A DNA stretch of 64,000 bases from Maribellus sediminis (GTDB lineage: Bacteria; Bacteroidota; Bacteroidia; Bacteroidales; Prolixibacteraceae), in the NCBI RefSeq assembly GCF_011799805.1, contig NZ_WXUB01000001.1, positions 124,001-188,000 on the forward strand. Direction: 5' to 3'. Position numbers and translations under genes: made by a program. How positions within the stretch are numbered: position 1 is the first letter of the stretch; every line of letters begins with the position of its first letter. This document shows, in pieces, positions 36,301-44,325 of the stretch. The notes below the pieces were generated by a model. The model was not told the origin of the DNA. It ran no database searches and saw only the letters and a program-made list of their open reading frames with translations.

Positions 36301-37198
36301 CTTCGGAGCCACCTTTGTCGAGGCCACCACGACGGGTTGCCGGGCCATAATTAATCTTTGCAACGTCTTTTAACCGAATTGGGACGTTGTCGCGCACCGT
36401 GACCACACTTTTCTCAAGGTCTTCCAGGTTCTTCACATAACCCAGTGCCCTGACCAGGTATTCAGCCCTGTTAAATTCGATGGTTCGGGCACCGATATCG
36501 AGGTTGCTGTTTTTTACAGCCTGTATAATTTGTGCAACATTCACCCCCTGTGCTTTCATGGCAGCGGGATCGATATCGATCTGGTATTCTTTTACAAAGC
36601 CGCCAATTGAAGCGACTTCAGCCACGCCTTCTGCCGAAGTGAGCGCATATTTTACATAGTAGTCCTGAATGGTGCGCAGTTCCTGCGGATCCCAGCCACC
36701 GGCAGGTTTACCATTTTTATCGCGGCCTTCGAGTGTATACCAGTAGATTTGTCCGAGTGCAGTGGCATCGGGGCCAAGAGCCGGTGTTACATCATCGGGG
36801 AGCGTTCCCTGGGGCAAGGAATTTAGCTTTTCCAGTATCCTTGTGCGGCTCCAGTAAAATTCAACCGATTCGTCGAATATGATATAAATACTGGATAGCC
36901 CGAAAATGCTGTTGCTTCTGATGGTTTTAACACCAGGAATACCAAGCAGCGCAGTTGTCAGCGGATAGGAGATCTGGTCTTCAATATCCTGTGGCGACCT
37001 CCCCGGCCATTCGGTATAAACAATTTGCTGATTTTCGCCAATGTCGGGTATGGCATCCACCGGAACCGGATCGCTTGGAAGAATTCCGGTCTTCCAGCTA
37101 AAAGGAGAGGTTACAACTCCCCAAATAATGAAAGTAGCAAGAACCAGTACTGTAACCAGTTTATTTTCAAGAAAAAAGCGAATTATTTTATTGAGCAT
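33398..37198 (-). CDS. cusA: CusA-type copper/silver RND transporter, pump 2, extended form
   Basis: A 1266-residue RND antiporter, over 200 residues longer than E. coli CusA (1047). The helix-4 motif AIGVMVDVGIVFSEN is of the monovalent-metal (Cus) kind. The Met-containing periplasmic segments LLMPTTMPHSG and LQTGMRAPIGIKVFGPDL match the region of the CusA methionine metal site. Extra sequence includes a hydrophobic block of about four added membrane helices after helix 6 (from FWNGVLIIAGIVLAII to FLSVPILIVTFGIMTWQG), a charged periplasmic insert (YRPEYMLNDKGHRMRFKVND...), and an insert near helix 11 (WLYAQPWFLNFSIEGMNLRD). It begins the CusA-TolC-CusB run and follows the CC/PP small protein by 80 bases. 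Confidence 0.93.
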   Translation of the reverse strand: MLNKIIRFFLENKLVTVLVLATFIIWGVVTSPFSWKTGILPSDPVPVDAIPDIGENQQIVYTEWPGRSPQDIEDQISYPLTTALLGIPGVKTIRSNSIFGLSSIYIIFDESVEFYWSRTRILEKLNSLPQGTLPDDVTPALGPDATALGQIYWYTLEGRDKNGKPAGGWDPQELRTIQDYYVKYALTSAEGVAEVASIGGFVKEYQIDIDPAAMKAQGVNVAQIIQAVKNSNLDIGARTIEFNRAEYLVRALGYVKNLEDLEKSVVTVRDNVPIRLKDVAKINYGPATRRGGLDKGGSEAVGGVVVARYGTNPMQAIENVKAKIEEIAPGLPSHTLEDGTTSKVTIVPFYDRTGLIKETLGTLEEALTLEILISIIVVIVLVFNLRASFLISSVLPIGVLMTFITMRQFGVDANIVALSGIAIAIGVMVDVGIVFSENIIRHLELPQNAGAKGKKLTQVIYEGTVEVAGAVITALTTTIVSFLPVFAMQAAEGKLFKPLAFTKTFAMVSALLLGLMIIPMLANIVFSLKSDKKRMRFFWNGVLIIAGIVLAIISGNFIALALTAFGVNGLLSEKWLSKKVINYINIAITLLVVLWFLTRAWMPMGAQHSAFANFIYIAIIVGFVLGALSSVVYFYPVILRWSLNHKWLFLSVPILIVTFGIMTWQGFDKLFGFVPEKIKAGKFYASADRNFPGLGKEFMPSLDEGSFLLMPTTMPHSGIEENLEVIRLLDKKVNSIPEVENVIGKWGRVSSALDPAPVSMYENVINYRPEYMLNDKGHRMRFKVNDEGAYLLKDGGTYNPETDGFGIIDKDRLIEDKNGEYLRQWRDEIHSPNDIWDEIVQQANIPGLTSAPKLQPIQTRLVMLQTGMRAPIGIKVFGPDLETIEKVGLELETLLKEVEGVKPMSVFADRIVGKPYIELKINRDAIARYGISVLDLQRIIGSAVGGMQLGNTVEGRERFPIRVRYAREFRDDPEDLKNILIPTPGGAQIPLGTLVDIQYTRGPQMIKSENTFLVGYVIFDKQDGYAEVDVVEHAQQFLKEKIETGELVIPAGVNYVFTGNYENQIRATKRLLIVVPLSLLIIFLILYFQFQSVTSTSLIFSGIIVALAGGFIMIWLYAQPWFLNFSIEGMNLRDLFQVQTINLSVAVWVGFIALFGVATDDGVLISTYLKQLHEKHKPTSVKEVRAIVLEAGSKRVRPAMMTTATTLIALLPVLTSTGKGSDIMVPMAIPLFGGMTIEVLTMFVVPVLYSMWQERLVKKQLKKMEG
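33402..33407 (-). promoter_or_regulatory. Shine-Dalgarno site inside the end of the RND gene, deciding the TolC start
   Basis: GGAGGG on the minus strand lies in the last codons of the pump 2 RND gene, 6 bases before ATG 33395. It supports translational coupling and rejects the longer upstream start. Confidence 0.75.
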
Positions 37199-37278
37199 AT
37201 CTTATTATCCTATGAGATTAATACAACAGAGAAACCGGATCATGAGCATTCATAATCAGTTAATTTATCATAATAAAA

Positions 37279-37653
37279 TCATAAAAGATATACCTGTTCC
37301 TCGGCAAGAAATTCGAGTACTGTTGGAGGTGGAGGATCGTCGGTTAAAGTAAAGTTTTCTTCTGAATACTCAGAAGGAATCAATAAATCAAGATCGATAA
37401 CGGAATGCTGTAATACGTCGATCTCTGCCAGAACCGGAATCGTATAAATTGCCGGTGTAGAAAAATCATCTTTTACCTGGTAGAAATGGTTTTCATTGGT
37501 ACAGCATCCGCCGTCGTCGCAGCACGAGTCGGCTTCATCGAACATGGCAACCGAAACCAAATGGCCGCCGCAGAAATGTTTGCTCACAGCCATCCCCATT
37601 GTTGATACCAAAAGGAGCGTTGCTAAAACGATATGGCTGAGTTTTTTAATCAT
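37279..37653 (-). CDS. HYC_CC_PP-type small exported Cys-rich protein
   Basis: A 124-residue protein with signal peptide (KKLSHIVLATLLLVSTMGMAVS), then HFCGGHLVSVAMFDEADSCC, GGCC and, near the C-terminus, a PPPP run (DDPPPPTVLEFL). The order His-x-Cys, CC pairs, Pro-Pro fits the HYC_CC_PP family (name from memory), small Bacteroidota proteins found beside copper-efflux genes. The cysteines and the flanking His and Met residues suggest periplasmic Cu(I)/Ag(I) binding (inference). Its position 80 bases before CusA suggests it opens the pump 2 operon. An ACTGT-aaaa-ACAGT inverted repeat lies 9 bases upstream of its start. Confidence 0.8.
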   Translation of the reverse strand: MIKKLSHIVLATLLLVSTMGMAVSKHFCGGHLVSVAMFDEADSCCDDGGCCTNENHFYQVKDDFSTPAIYTIPVLAEIDVLQHSVIDLDLLIPSEYSEENFTLTDDPPPPTVLEFLAEEQVYLL

Positions 37654-37661
37654 TACTATTT

Positions 37662-37675
37662 ACTGTAAAAACAGT
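37662..37675. promoter_or_regulatory. Inverted repeat upstream of the Cus-type operon
   Basis: ACTGT (37662-37666) and ACAGT (37671-37675) flank AAAA, 9 bases upstream of the start of the HYC_CC_PP gene. A related half (ACTGTAAAGTTACA) occurs at 29422-29435, upstream of the SHOCT/P-type ATPase unit. It may be an operator shared by the copper genes; no direct evidence. Confidence 0.35.
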
Positions 37676-37714
37676 TGATCCTTGTAAAAGTTTAATACCT
37701 AAGATTTGACTAAT

Positions 37715-37924
37715 TTACAGTTTTTCTGCAATATAGCCTGCTTTTTTAATATTGGTGATCAACGCATCGATATCAGCACCCTCCGAAGAGAAACTTACCA
37801 GTTTGTCGGGATGGGCCAGATCGATGGAATAATCAACTATTCCTTTTGTTTCTTTAAGGATCGGCTCTACTTTCATGGCACAATGCGGGCAACTCAAGTC
37901 TGTTTTCAGTTTAACTTGTTCCAT
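37715..37924 (-). CDS. Small cytoplasmic HMA metal-binding protein
   Basis: A 69-residue single HMA domain with no signal peptide: CPHC (Cys12, Cys15 from ATG 37924), then DYSIDLAHPDKLVSFSS and IKKAGYIAEKL. The size and fold match CopZ-like copper chaperones, which carry Cu(I) to P-type ATPases or regulators in the cytoplasm. A TTG two codons earlier is in frame, but the ATG is preferred and lies 16 bases after a TAnnTTTG box. It is placed between the second HMA-AraC regulator and the CC/PP gene. Confidence 0.85.
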   Translation of the reverse strand: MEQVKLKTDLSCPHCAMKVEPILKETKGIVDYSIDLAHPDKLVSFSSEGADIDALITNIKKAGYIAEKL

Positions 37925-37940
37925 TTTCAATTCTTTTCCA

Positions 37941-37948
37941 CAAAGTTA
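37941..37948 (-). promoter_or_regulatory. Promoter box before the small HMA protein
   Basis: CAAAGTTA on the plus strand is TAACTTTG on the minus strand, an exact TAnnTTTG -7 box, 17 bases before ATG 37924. No good -33 element is seen. If real, the leader is very short. Confidence 0.4.
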
Positions 37949-38013
37949 AAGGCGAAACAGCCACGGGTTTTTATATAATTTTTGAAAAGTATTGTAAGAT
38001 TTTGGCAAAGGCT

Positions 38014-38589
38014 TCACAATCCGATATGATCCAGCGGATTGCGGTGTTTGTCTTTTAGTTTTTTGTATTGACCGGGTGTCATGCCAGTTTCTTTTTTGAA
38101 TTGCGAAGACAGGTGAGCTGCGCTGCTGTAACCCAATTTAAAGGCGATTTCGCTGGCAGTAAGTTCGCCGTAGGAAAGCAGCTCTTTTACCTTTTCAATT
38201 TTTTGAAGGATGGTAAACCGCTCGATCGTTAGCCCTTCCGATGATGAAAACAGGGTAGAAATTGATGAATAATCGGCACCGATCAGCGCCGAAAGATGAC
38301 TGGAAAGGTTGACGTTTAGAATTTCGTTTTCGCTGTGGTGCACCAATTTTATGATCTCCGATTTCACCTGGTCGACAACAATCTTTTTTTTATCGTGTAA
38401 CAGCTCAAATCCTTTGCTGTGCAATATTCTGGAAATATTTTCGAGTTGATCGGTGGTGGGTTGGCGGTCGATTTCGGCTTCGCCCAGTTTTATCTTCTGC
38501 ACCTCGAATCCTTCGTTTGTCAGCACTTCCTGAACCGATTCGATGCACCGCGGACAAACCATATTTTTTATGTGTAACACTGCCGACAT
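38014..38589 (-). CDS. AraC-type regulator with N-terminal CxxC HMA-like domain (copy 2)
   Basis: A 191-residue paralogue of the regulator at 29491-30051, with the same plan: LHIKNMVCPRC (Cys12, Cys15) opening an HMA-like fold of about 65 residues, then an AraC DNA-binding domain whose second helix-turn-helix reads ASEIAFKLGYSSAAHLSSQFKKETGMTPGQYKK. An upstream in-frame TTG (38610) would add seven residues; the ATG at 38589 lines the protein up with its paralogue and is chosen. It sits at the upstream end of the minus-strand copper block and probably senses Cu, Ag or another thiophilic metal directly (inference). Divergence between the two copies suggests different targets or metals. Confidence 0.85.
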   Translation of the reverse strand: MSAVLHIKNMVCPRCIESVQEVLTNEGFEVQKIKLGEAEIDRQPTTDQLENISRILHSKGFELLHDKKKIVVDQVKSEIIKLVHHSENEILNVNLSSHLSALIGADYSSISTLFSSSEGLTIERFTILQKIEKVKELLSYGELTASEIAFKLGYSSAAHLSSQFKKETGMTPGQYKKLKDKHRNPLDHIGL

Positions 38590-38686
38590 GATCTTTCTGA
38601 ACTTTACCAATGATTAATTCTGTCAATATACGAAACCCAATTTCAAATAAATAGTTTAGTGCAGGCCGACAAAGAAGATTTCACGT

Positions 38687-41266
38687 TTAATCCACTTTTG
38701 AAACAGCTTTTAAAATGGCCGGGAAATAGATCAGGTCGTAATCTGAATCGTAAGCCAGGTATTTATTCACCCAATCGGGCTTAAATTTCTCCTTAAACAA
38801 ATAAAGTCCTTTAAAGTGGTTGAGCGGCTTTAGATTTTCAAGAGCAAATTTCATCGAGCGTTCAGCCATGTTTCTGGTTTCAGTATTTCCGGTAAACGGT
38901 ACCATTCCTAAATTCACTTTCGAAATTCCCTGTTGACGGAAATATTCGAACATTTCAGTTAAAAGAAAATAAATAATGCCGGTTGGAGCGCTGTCTGAAG
39001 TTCGTATCAGATCGTAGGTTCCTTCCGAGTTGGCATAATCCGGCACAATATTCAAAAAGGCCACAATTTTGTCTTCCGAATTTTCGATGCTAAGAATGGT
39101 TGTTTCCTTGATGACATCGGCTAAAAACATTCCCTGCGAAAAGATGGTCTCCTTCTTTCCCGGCTTTTTTAACCATTCGTCAGAAACCTGTTTTAGCTTT
39201 TGAATGACTCCGTCTTTTACAGGATGAGGATGAATATGAAAGGTGTAGCCTTCTTTTTTTGCTTTGTTGATGGCATTTCTCAGGGGATGCATTTTCGATC
39301 CACTCAAACTAAAAGTTTCCAGGTCGAGTATGGCTTCCTGACCAATAAAAAGTGTTTTCTTATTCAGTTTGTTAAACCACTTTGTCGATTCCTCCGGAAT
39401 TCGGTAATAAAAGGTTCGCAAGCCGTTTTCGTACGCATATTTTTCGAAATCGTGTAACAATTTCTTTTTTGCCGATTTTGTTTCGCAAACAGGCAATTCA
39501 AGCACTACGGCAAAGTTCTTATGGATTTTGTAGGCCAAAAAACCATCGTTATGAAAAAAGAAAAGCTTATCGTGGTAGTACTTAAAATAGTCGAGTGCCG
39601 AGTCGCCGTAATTTTTTACTAACAGTTTGGCGTGGGCAATTTCGTTTTCGTCACTTTTGGCATCGTGGTCGAAAATGGGTTTAACAGCCAGAAAAATTGC
39701 AGAAATAAACAGAAATCCACTGCACCAGTACATGGAGGCAATAAAAAACTCGCCAAAGTGTGTTGACGGAATGTATTGCGAAGAGTCGAAAAAGAAGATT
39801 AAACGGGAGGAGGCTTTAATGGCTTCGAAAAAACTGTAATCGAAACCCATGTGGTGCTTTTCGAGAAAAAAGGTAGCTGCCACCGCATATAACAGAAGTG
39901 ATGCCAACGAAACGATCCATATTTTCCACCAACTTGTTCGAAACAGCGGAAGTGATTTTACATGATAAAACCGGTGCGTGATGAGCAGGCTGAGAAAGGC
40001 TACAAATGAAATTGTGGCCTCTTCGTAATCTATGCCTTTTACCAAATGTCCGATAACCGATACGGCCAGTAATACCAATGTAATTCTTCTTGCCCGTTTT
40101 ACGCCACGCAACAAATAAATGGCTAAAATTATCAGTAGTACGCCAATTACAAATACACTGTATTTCGAAACAGCAATGGCCAGCTGAGGCAGTAATTTTT
40201 CGAGAATAACGATGCGATCGGGGATTGAAGGAGTAATTGCCGAGATAACGTTGATGATACCCGAAATAAAAATAATGAACACCGGCAGTACCCGCGATAG
40301 CACATTCTTTTTTGAAAAGAGGAAGGATCCTAAACCGATGAGCAAAGGCATCCAGAATTCAAAAAAACGAAAGACCAAAGTAATGGTAGCTGCACCTGTT
40401 AATGGAATGCCGCTTTTTACGAAAACGTAGGTCATGGTTACTTCAATGGCACCCATTCCGCGTAAAAACGGCGACATAATCAATAACATTACCATGATGA
40501 TGTAAGCGATTAACGACACCATTAAAGTTGGATGAAAACCCAATGCCAGCATCGAAATATAAACGTGGGCAATGCCAGCAAACTCGATAAATACCGACGA
40601 TATAATGGTGTATAAAAAGTGTTTTTTATTTAAGCGCGTGGTATTTATGTTGTCGACAATGATGGATATTCCCGGATTAAAACGAAGCAGGAGTTTGTAC
40701 ACCAGCTTTCTTTGGAGCAGCGACCACACCGAGTAAATTACTAGTGCAATTAGCAGGGTAAGCAATAAAAAGGGGATCAATTCTTTTGATGTGAGCCTGT
40801 TTTTAAGCAATAATAACCCGATTACAGGAATAGCAACCAACACTACCGAAATTAGTCCGGTTAGTCCGTAAATGTACGATGCATAATAAATATCGGTATT
40901 GTTAAGGCCCTTCTTTTTAAGCGGTTTGGTAAAAAATACAAGTGAAGAAAAACCACCGGCCGGCAAAAAAACACTGATCAGGTTTCGTTTCAGAAACAAT
41001 ATTAGGGCATCCCAAACTGCGACTTTCAATCCAATGGTTCGAAAACTGAATACATACATTAAAGCTTGCAGAAAGAGATAAATAACCGTGACGAAAAGCC
41101 CGAGTATCAAATAAAACGAATTAATGTCTTTCAGAGTATTCTTTATTTCAACCAGTTCGAGATGCTCATTTTTTATGAAATAAATACTCATAACCAGCAT
41201 TAACACCGCAAGTGCAACCTGCCAGATAGACTTGTGTATTTTAATATTTCTCAGCCTTTTAAACAT
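38687..41266 (-). CDS. MprF-like bifunctional lipid flippase / aminoacyl-phosphatidylglycerol synthase
   Basis: An 859-residue protein with the two-part layout of MprF. About 500 residues form some 14 membrane helices, including the flippase region with GAIEVTMTYVFVKSGIPL. From about residue 545 a cytoplasmic DUF2156 (GNAT-like) domain follows, with DYFKYYHDKLFFFHNDGFLAYK near its start, AFLNIVPDYANSEGTYDLIR and GMVPFTG toward the end. In Firmicutes MprF attaches Lys or Ala from charged tRNA to phosphatidylglycerol and flips the product, giving resistance to cationic peptides. Substrate amino acid and lipid in this organism are unknown. It borders the metal island but shows no metal motif. 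Confidence 0.87.
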   Translation of the reverse strand: MFKRLRNIKIHKSIWQVALAVLMLVMSIYFIKNEHLELVEIKNTLKDINSFYLILGLFVTVIYLFLQALMYVFSFRTIGLKVAVWDALILFLKRNLISVFLPAGGFSSLVFFTKPLKKKGLNNTDIYYASYIYGLTGLISVVLVAIPVIGLLLLKNRLTSKELIPFLLLTLLIALVIYSVWSLLQRKLVYKLLLRFNPGISIIVDNINTTRLNKKHFLYTIISSVFIEFAGIAHVYISMLALGFHPTLMVSLIAYIIMVMLLIMSPFLRGMGAIEVTMTYVFVKSGIPLTGAATITLVFRFFEFWMPLLIGLGSFLFSKKNVLSRVLPVFIIFISGIINVISAITPSIPDRIVILEKLLPQLAIAVSKYSVFVIGVLLIILAIYLLRGVKRARRITLVLLAVSVIGHLVKGIDYEEATISFVAFLSLLITHRFYHVKSLPLFRTSWWKIWIVSLASLLLYAVAATFFLEKHHMGFDYSFFEAIKASSRLIFFFDSSQYIPSTHFGEFFIASMYWCSGFLFISAIFLAVKPIFDHDAKSDENEIAHAKLLVKNYGDSALDYFKYYHDKLFFFHNDGFLAYKIHKNFAVVLELPVCETKSAKKKLLHDFEKYAYENGLRTFYYRIPEESTKWFNKLNKKTLFIGQEAILDLETFSLSGSKMHPLRNAINKAKKEGYTFHIHPHPVKDGVIQKLKQVSDEWLKKPGKKETIFSQGMFLADVIKETTILSIENSEDKIVAFLNIVPDYANSEGTYDLIRTSDSAPTGIIYFLLTEMFEYFRQQGISKVNLGMVPFTGNTETRNMAERSMKFALENLKPLNHFKGLYLFKEKFKPDWVNKYLAYDSDYDLIYFPAILKAVSKVD

Positions 41267-41448
41267 GTAATACTTGTGCGGGTTTCAGCTAAAAGTTTCT
41301 TTTTTTTGAGGCAACAAAAACACATGCCAGAAATGTTGCGTGTTACCAAAGTTAATTTTTTATTCAGTACCATATTTGAATGAAATGTTAACGATGGAGC
41401 AATTCCAAAACCTGCCGTCAATTTGTATTGAGGGAATTTATTTGCGTG

Positions 41449-42615
41449 TTAGAGCTCGGAAAATTTGATGATCCAGCCATCGCTTCGTGGATTCAGGCGC
41501 TCGTTCAATCCGGGGCCGATTACTACAATCCCGCCATCGGGAGTTACAATTGCTTTACTTGCCTGTTCCAAACGCATGTTTAGCAGTTTTTCATCCAGAA
41601 TGTTTCCATCCGGATCGATACGCAGCAACCAGGGGCCAATTTTTCCGGAGAATGAACTTGCTTTTGTTCCGGCAATAATGAAGTTTCCATCGGGTAGAAT
41701 ACTAACATTATTTCCTCCTTCAGCTCCCTCTCCATCATAGTTTTTGGTCCAGATCAGTTTGCCGTCGGCACTTAGTTTTTTAACAACTATGTCGAAGTCG
41801 AATACCGGGTATTCGCCGGAGATGTCATTCAGGCACAATCCGCCCCAGCCAACCATTATAAACGAGCTGTCGGCAGGCGAACAACAAACACACTGCGGCC
41901 ATTCTTTGCTGTTGGGCGAAGGCAGGTGGCTAAACCAAAGTTGATTTCCCTCGCTATCGGTTCTGATCACGGCAACATCGCAGTCGTTTTCAACTTTACC
42001 GGCAACCTGGGCGCCAATAATAAACTGGCCGTTTGGCATTTGCTTGATGGAGTTGGCACAGCCTTTTCCGTTGTAAGTTTTTTCGCTGATTATTTCTCCG
42101 CTTTCATTCATCTTTGCCAGCCATATTTGCGGTATTTCGCTCCCCGTTTCAAGTTTATTGCCGGCTATCATGAATTCACCATTCGTTAAAGGAAACACAT
42201 CGTTGCCGGTGTATTGTTTGTCAAGATTCGTTTCCCATTTTAGCTGCCCATTCTTGTTTGTTCGCCTTAAAATGCTTACTGTTTTTTCACCTTCAGTTGA
42301 TTTGGACAGAATCAGAAAATCATCATCGCCCAGTGCAATTATTTTTTCGGGGATATCATTTCCGGGAGATTCAAATGTTTGCTCCCACATCAATTCGCCA
42401 TCTTGCCGGTAACAATCCAGGTGCAAATCGGCCGAAGATCCACTTCCGCTTGCGCCCAGAACCAGGTAATTCCCGTCATTTGTCCGGGTGATGTCAGTAT
42501 AATAATCCAACTTGTCGTTCCCTGAATATTTTTCCCAAACGATATTCCAGGATTGTGAGAATGCCGGTACCACCAACATGAGCATTAGCAATGCCGATAA
42601 GTAAGTTGATTTCAT
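41449..42615 (-). CDS. Exported repeat protein, predicted beta-propeller
   Basis: A 388-residue protein with signal peptide MKSTYLSALLMLMLVVPAFSQ. It is built from about seven repeats of the form DG(N/E/K)(L/F)xW..., seen as RTNDGNYLVLGASG, RQDGELMWEQTF, NGQLKWETNL, NGEFMIAGNK, NGQFIIGAQV, ADGKLIWTKNYDG, DGNFIIAGTK and PDGGIVVIG. This is the sequence pattern of a WD40/PQQ-like propeller similar to T9SS-associated delta-60-type repeats, but no C-terminal sorting domain follows, so it is more likely periplasmic. No enzyme motif is seen. It is divergent from the Gfo/Idh gene. Confidence 0.7.
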   Translation of the reverse strand: MKSTYLSALLMLMLVVPAFSQSWNIVWEKYSGNDKLDYYTDITRTNDGNYLVLGASGSGSSADLHLDCYRQDGELMWEQTFESPGNDIPEKIIALGDDDFLILSKSTEGEKTVSILRRTNKNGQLKWETNLDKQYTGNDVFPLTNGEFMIAGNKLETGSEIPQIWLAKMNESGEIISEKTYNGKGCANSIKQMPNGQFIIGAQVAGKVENDCDVAVIRTDSEGNQLWFSHLPSPNSKEWPQCVCCSPADSSFIMVGWGGLCLNDISGEYPVFDFDIVVKKLSADGKLIWTKNYDGEGAEGGNNVSILPDGNFIIAGTKASSFSGKIGPWLLRIDPDGNILDEKLLNMRLEQASKAIVTPDGGIVVIGPGLNERLNPRSDGWIIKFSEL

Positions 42616-42827
42616 GTTTTTTCAAAGATTAAGTTGATTTCTGCTGTATACGGATAATTCAGTGGCAGGTTTAGAATGAATATATATTGTTGAAATGACC
42701 AGAAGGTCTGTTTTCATTCCTTTAAACGCAAAAAGAAATTTCTTATCTTGCTACGCCTTAACTAAACCGACTCTTGTAAAAGCTAAGGTTTTAAGGAACC
42801 GGGATTCAAACTTAAATTTTACTAAAC

Positions 42828-44234
42828 ATGGATAATAAAGAATCGAATCAACTAAATCGGAGGAAGTTTCTTGGTCTTTCGGCGCTCGGACTTACCGGAC
42901 TTACCATCCTTCCGAGTTGGACCATCAACGGAATTAAAATTGCTCCAAGCGATCGTGTAACCATGGGTTTTATTGGCCTTGGTCAGCAGGGAATGAATGA
43001 CTTTCGCAGTTTCTCATCGGTTCCGGGTGTTGAAATTGTTGCCGGTTGCGATGTTGATAGCATGAAAACGGAACGTTTCAAACGATCGGTTGAAGAGTGG
43101 CAAAAATCGCTGGGTTTAGCTCCCCGGGTCGACAGATACGAACAGTACGAAGAACTGCTCGAGCGCAAAGATATCGATGCTGTTGAAGTATGTACGCCCG
43201 ACCACTGGCATGCTTTGATGACCATTCACGCCTGCCAGGCCGGTAAAGATGTTTATGTACAGAAGCCACTGTCGTTTACCATTACCGAAGCGCAAAAAAT
43301 GGTGCGCGTTGCCAACGACAACAAACGCATTGTGCAGGTAGGAAGCCAGCAACGTTCAAGCGGCGAATTCCAGAAAGCCATCGAACTGGTTCAAACCGGA
43401 GCGATTGGCCACATCGATAAGATTTATGCCAAAGTGGGCGATCCGCCAAAACCACTGGATCTGCCGGAAGAAATGGTTCCCGGCAACCTGAATTTTAACC
43501 TGTGGATGGGACCTCTGAACGATCCGAATATTCATTATCATCCTGATCTGTGTCCTCCTATCTCGCTCGACCCGCCGGAAAGAGAGAAACTTTGGGGAGC
43601 ATGGCGTTGGTACCGCGAAACCGGTAACGGTTTTACTGCCGACTGGGGTGCTCACATGTTTGATATCGCGCAGGCTGCCATTGGAATGGACGGATCAGGT
43701 CCTGCCGAAATTATTCCGAAAGGATACGATGGCGCCGAATACCTGACTTTTAAATATTTGAACGGTGTTGTAATGACCGAGCAACCCTATCTTGAAGATA
43801 TGCCGGGAGCTCAGGGAATTAAATTCATTGGCGATAAAGGCTGGATTGAAGTGGGACGGGGTTACCTGGCCTGTTCCGATTCGTCGCTCGTGCCCGATGA
43901 ACTGGCCGGCGCCCGCCCCGGAGATTTAACTGCTGCCGAAAAGGCCCGCAAATTTAAGGAAATGCAAAAAGCGCAGGCAAAAGGTGGTGGCAGTTTCGAA
44001 ATCAGTTCGCCACATATGCAAAACTTTATCGATGGCGTTCGCTCGCGGCAAAAAACAATTGCCCCGATTGAGGTGGGAGCAAGTACTGCCATTGTGTGTT
44101 GCCTGGGTAACATTGCTACCGAATTGCAACGCCCTGTTAAATGGAATGCAGCCACGCAAAGTTTTGGCGAAGACAAGGAAGCCTGGAACCATCGTTTGTA
44201 CCATTATAAATACAGGGGATCGTATAAATTATAG
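42828..44234 (+). CDS. Gfo/Idh/MocA family oxidoreductase with Tat-type signal
   Basis: A 468-residue NAD(P)-dependent sugar or inositol dehydrogenase family protein. The N-terminus carries a twin-arginine signal (NRRKFLGLSALGLTGL), so it should be folded in the cytoplasm and exported. The Rossmann motif GFIGLGQQG follows, then CTPDHWHALM and VQKPLSFT, where the usual EKP is QKP, as is common in this subfamily. SQQRSSGEF and DWGAHMFDIAQAAIGMDGSGP form the catalytic C-terminal domain. Bacteroidota use such exported enzymes for 3-keto-sugar chemistry on glycans. The sugar isomerase gene lies 91 bases downstream in the same direction; the pair is probably one pathway. Confidence 0.9.
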   Translation: MDNKESNQLNRRKFLGLSALGLTGLTILPSWTINGIKIAPSDRVTMGFIGLGQQGMNDFRSFSSVPGVEIVAGCDVDSMKTERFKRSVEEWQKSLGLAPRVDRYEQYEELLERKDIDAVEVCTPDHWHALMTIHACQAGKDVYVQKPLSFTITEAQKMVRVANDNKRIVQVGSQQRSSGEFQKAIELVQTGAIGHIDKIYAKVGDPPKPLDLPEEMVPGNLNFNLWMGPLNDPNIHYHPDLCPPISLDPPEREKLWGAWRWYRETGNGFTADWGAHMFDIAQAAIGMDGSGPAEIIPKGYDGAEYLTFKYLNGVVMTEQPYLEDMPGAQGIKFIGDKGWIEVGRGYLACSDSSLVPDELAGARPGDLTAAEKARKFKEMQKAQAKGGGSFEISSPHMQNFIDGVRSRQKTIAPIEVGASTAIVCCLGNIATELQRPVKWNAATQSFGEDKEAWNHRLYHYKYRGSYKL

Positions 44235-44325
44235 GTCAGCAAAATTTCGAAACCTTTGAAACAAGTCCCGGAATAAGGGGACGAGTTTCTTTTTACCATA
44301 ATAAACCTAATAAAAAATTTGTCAG

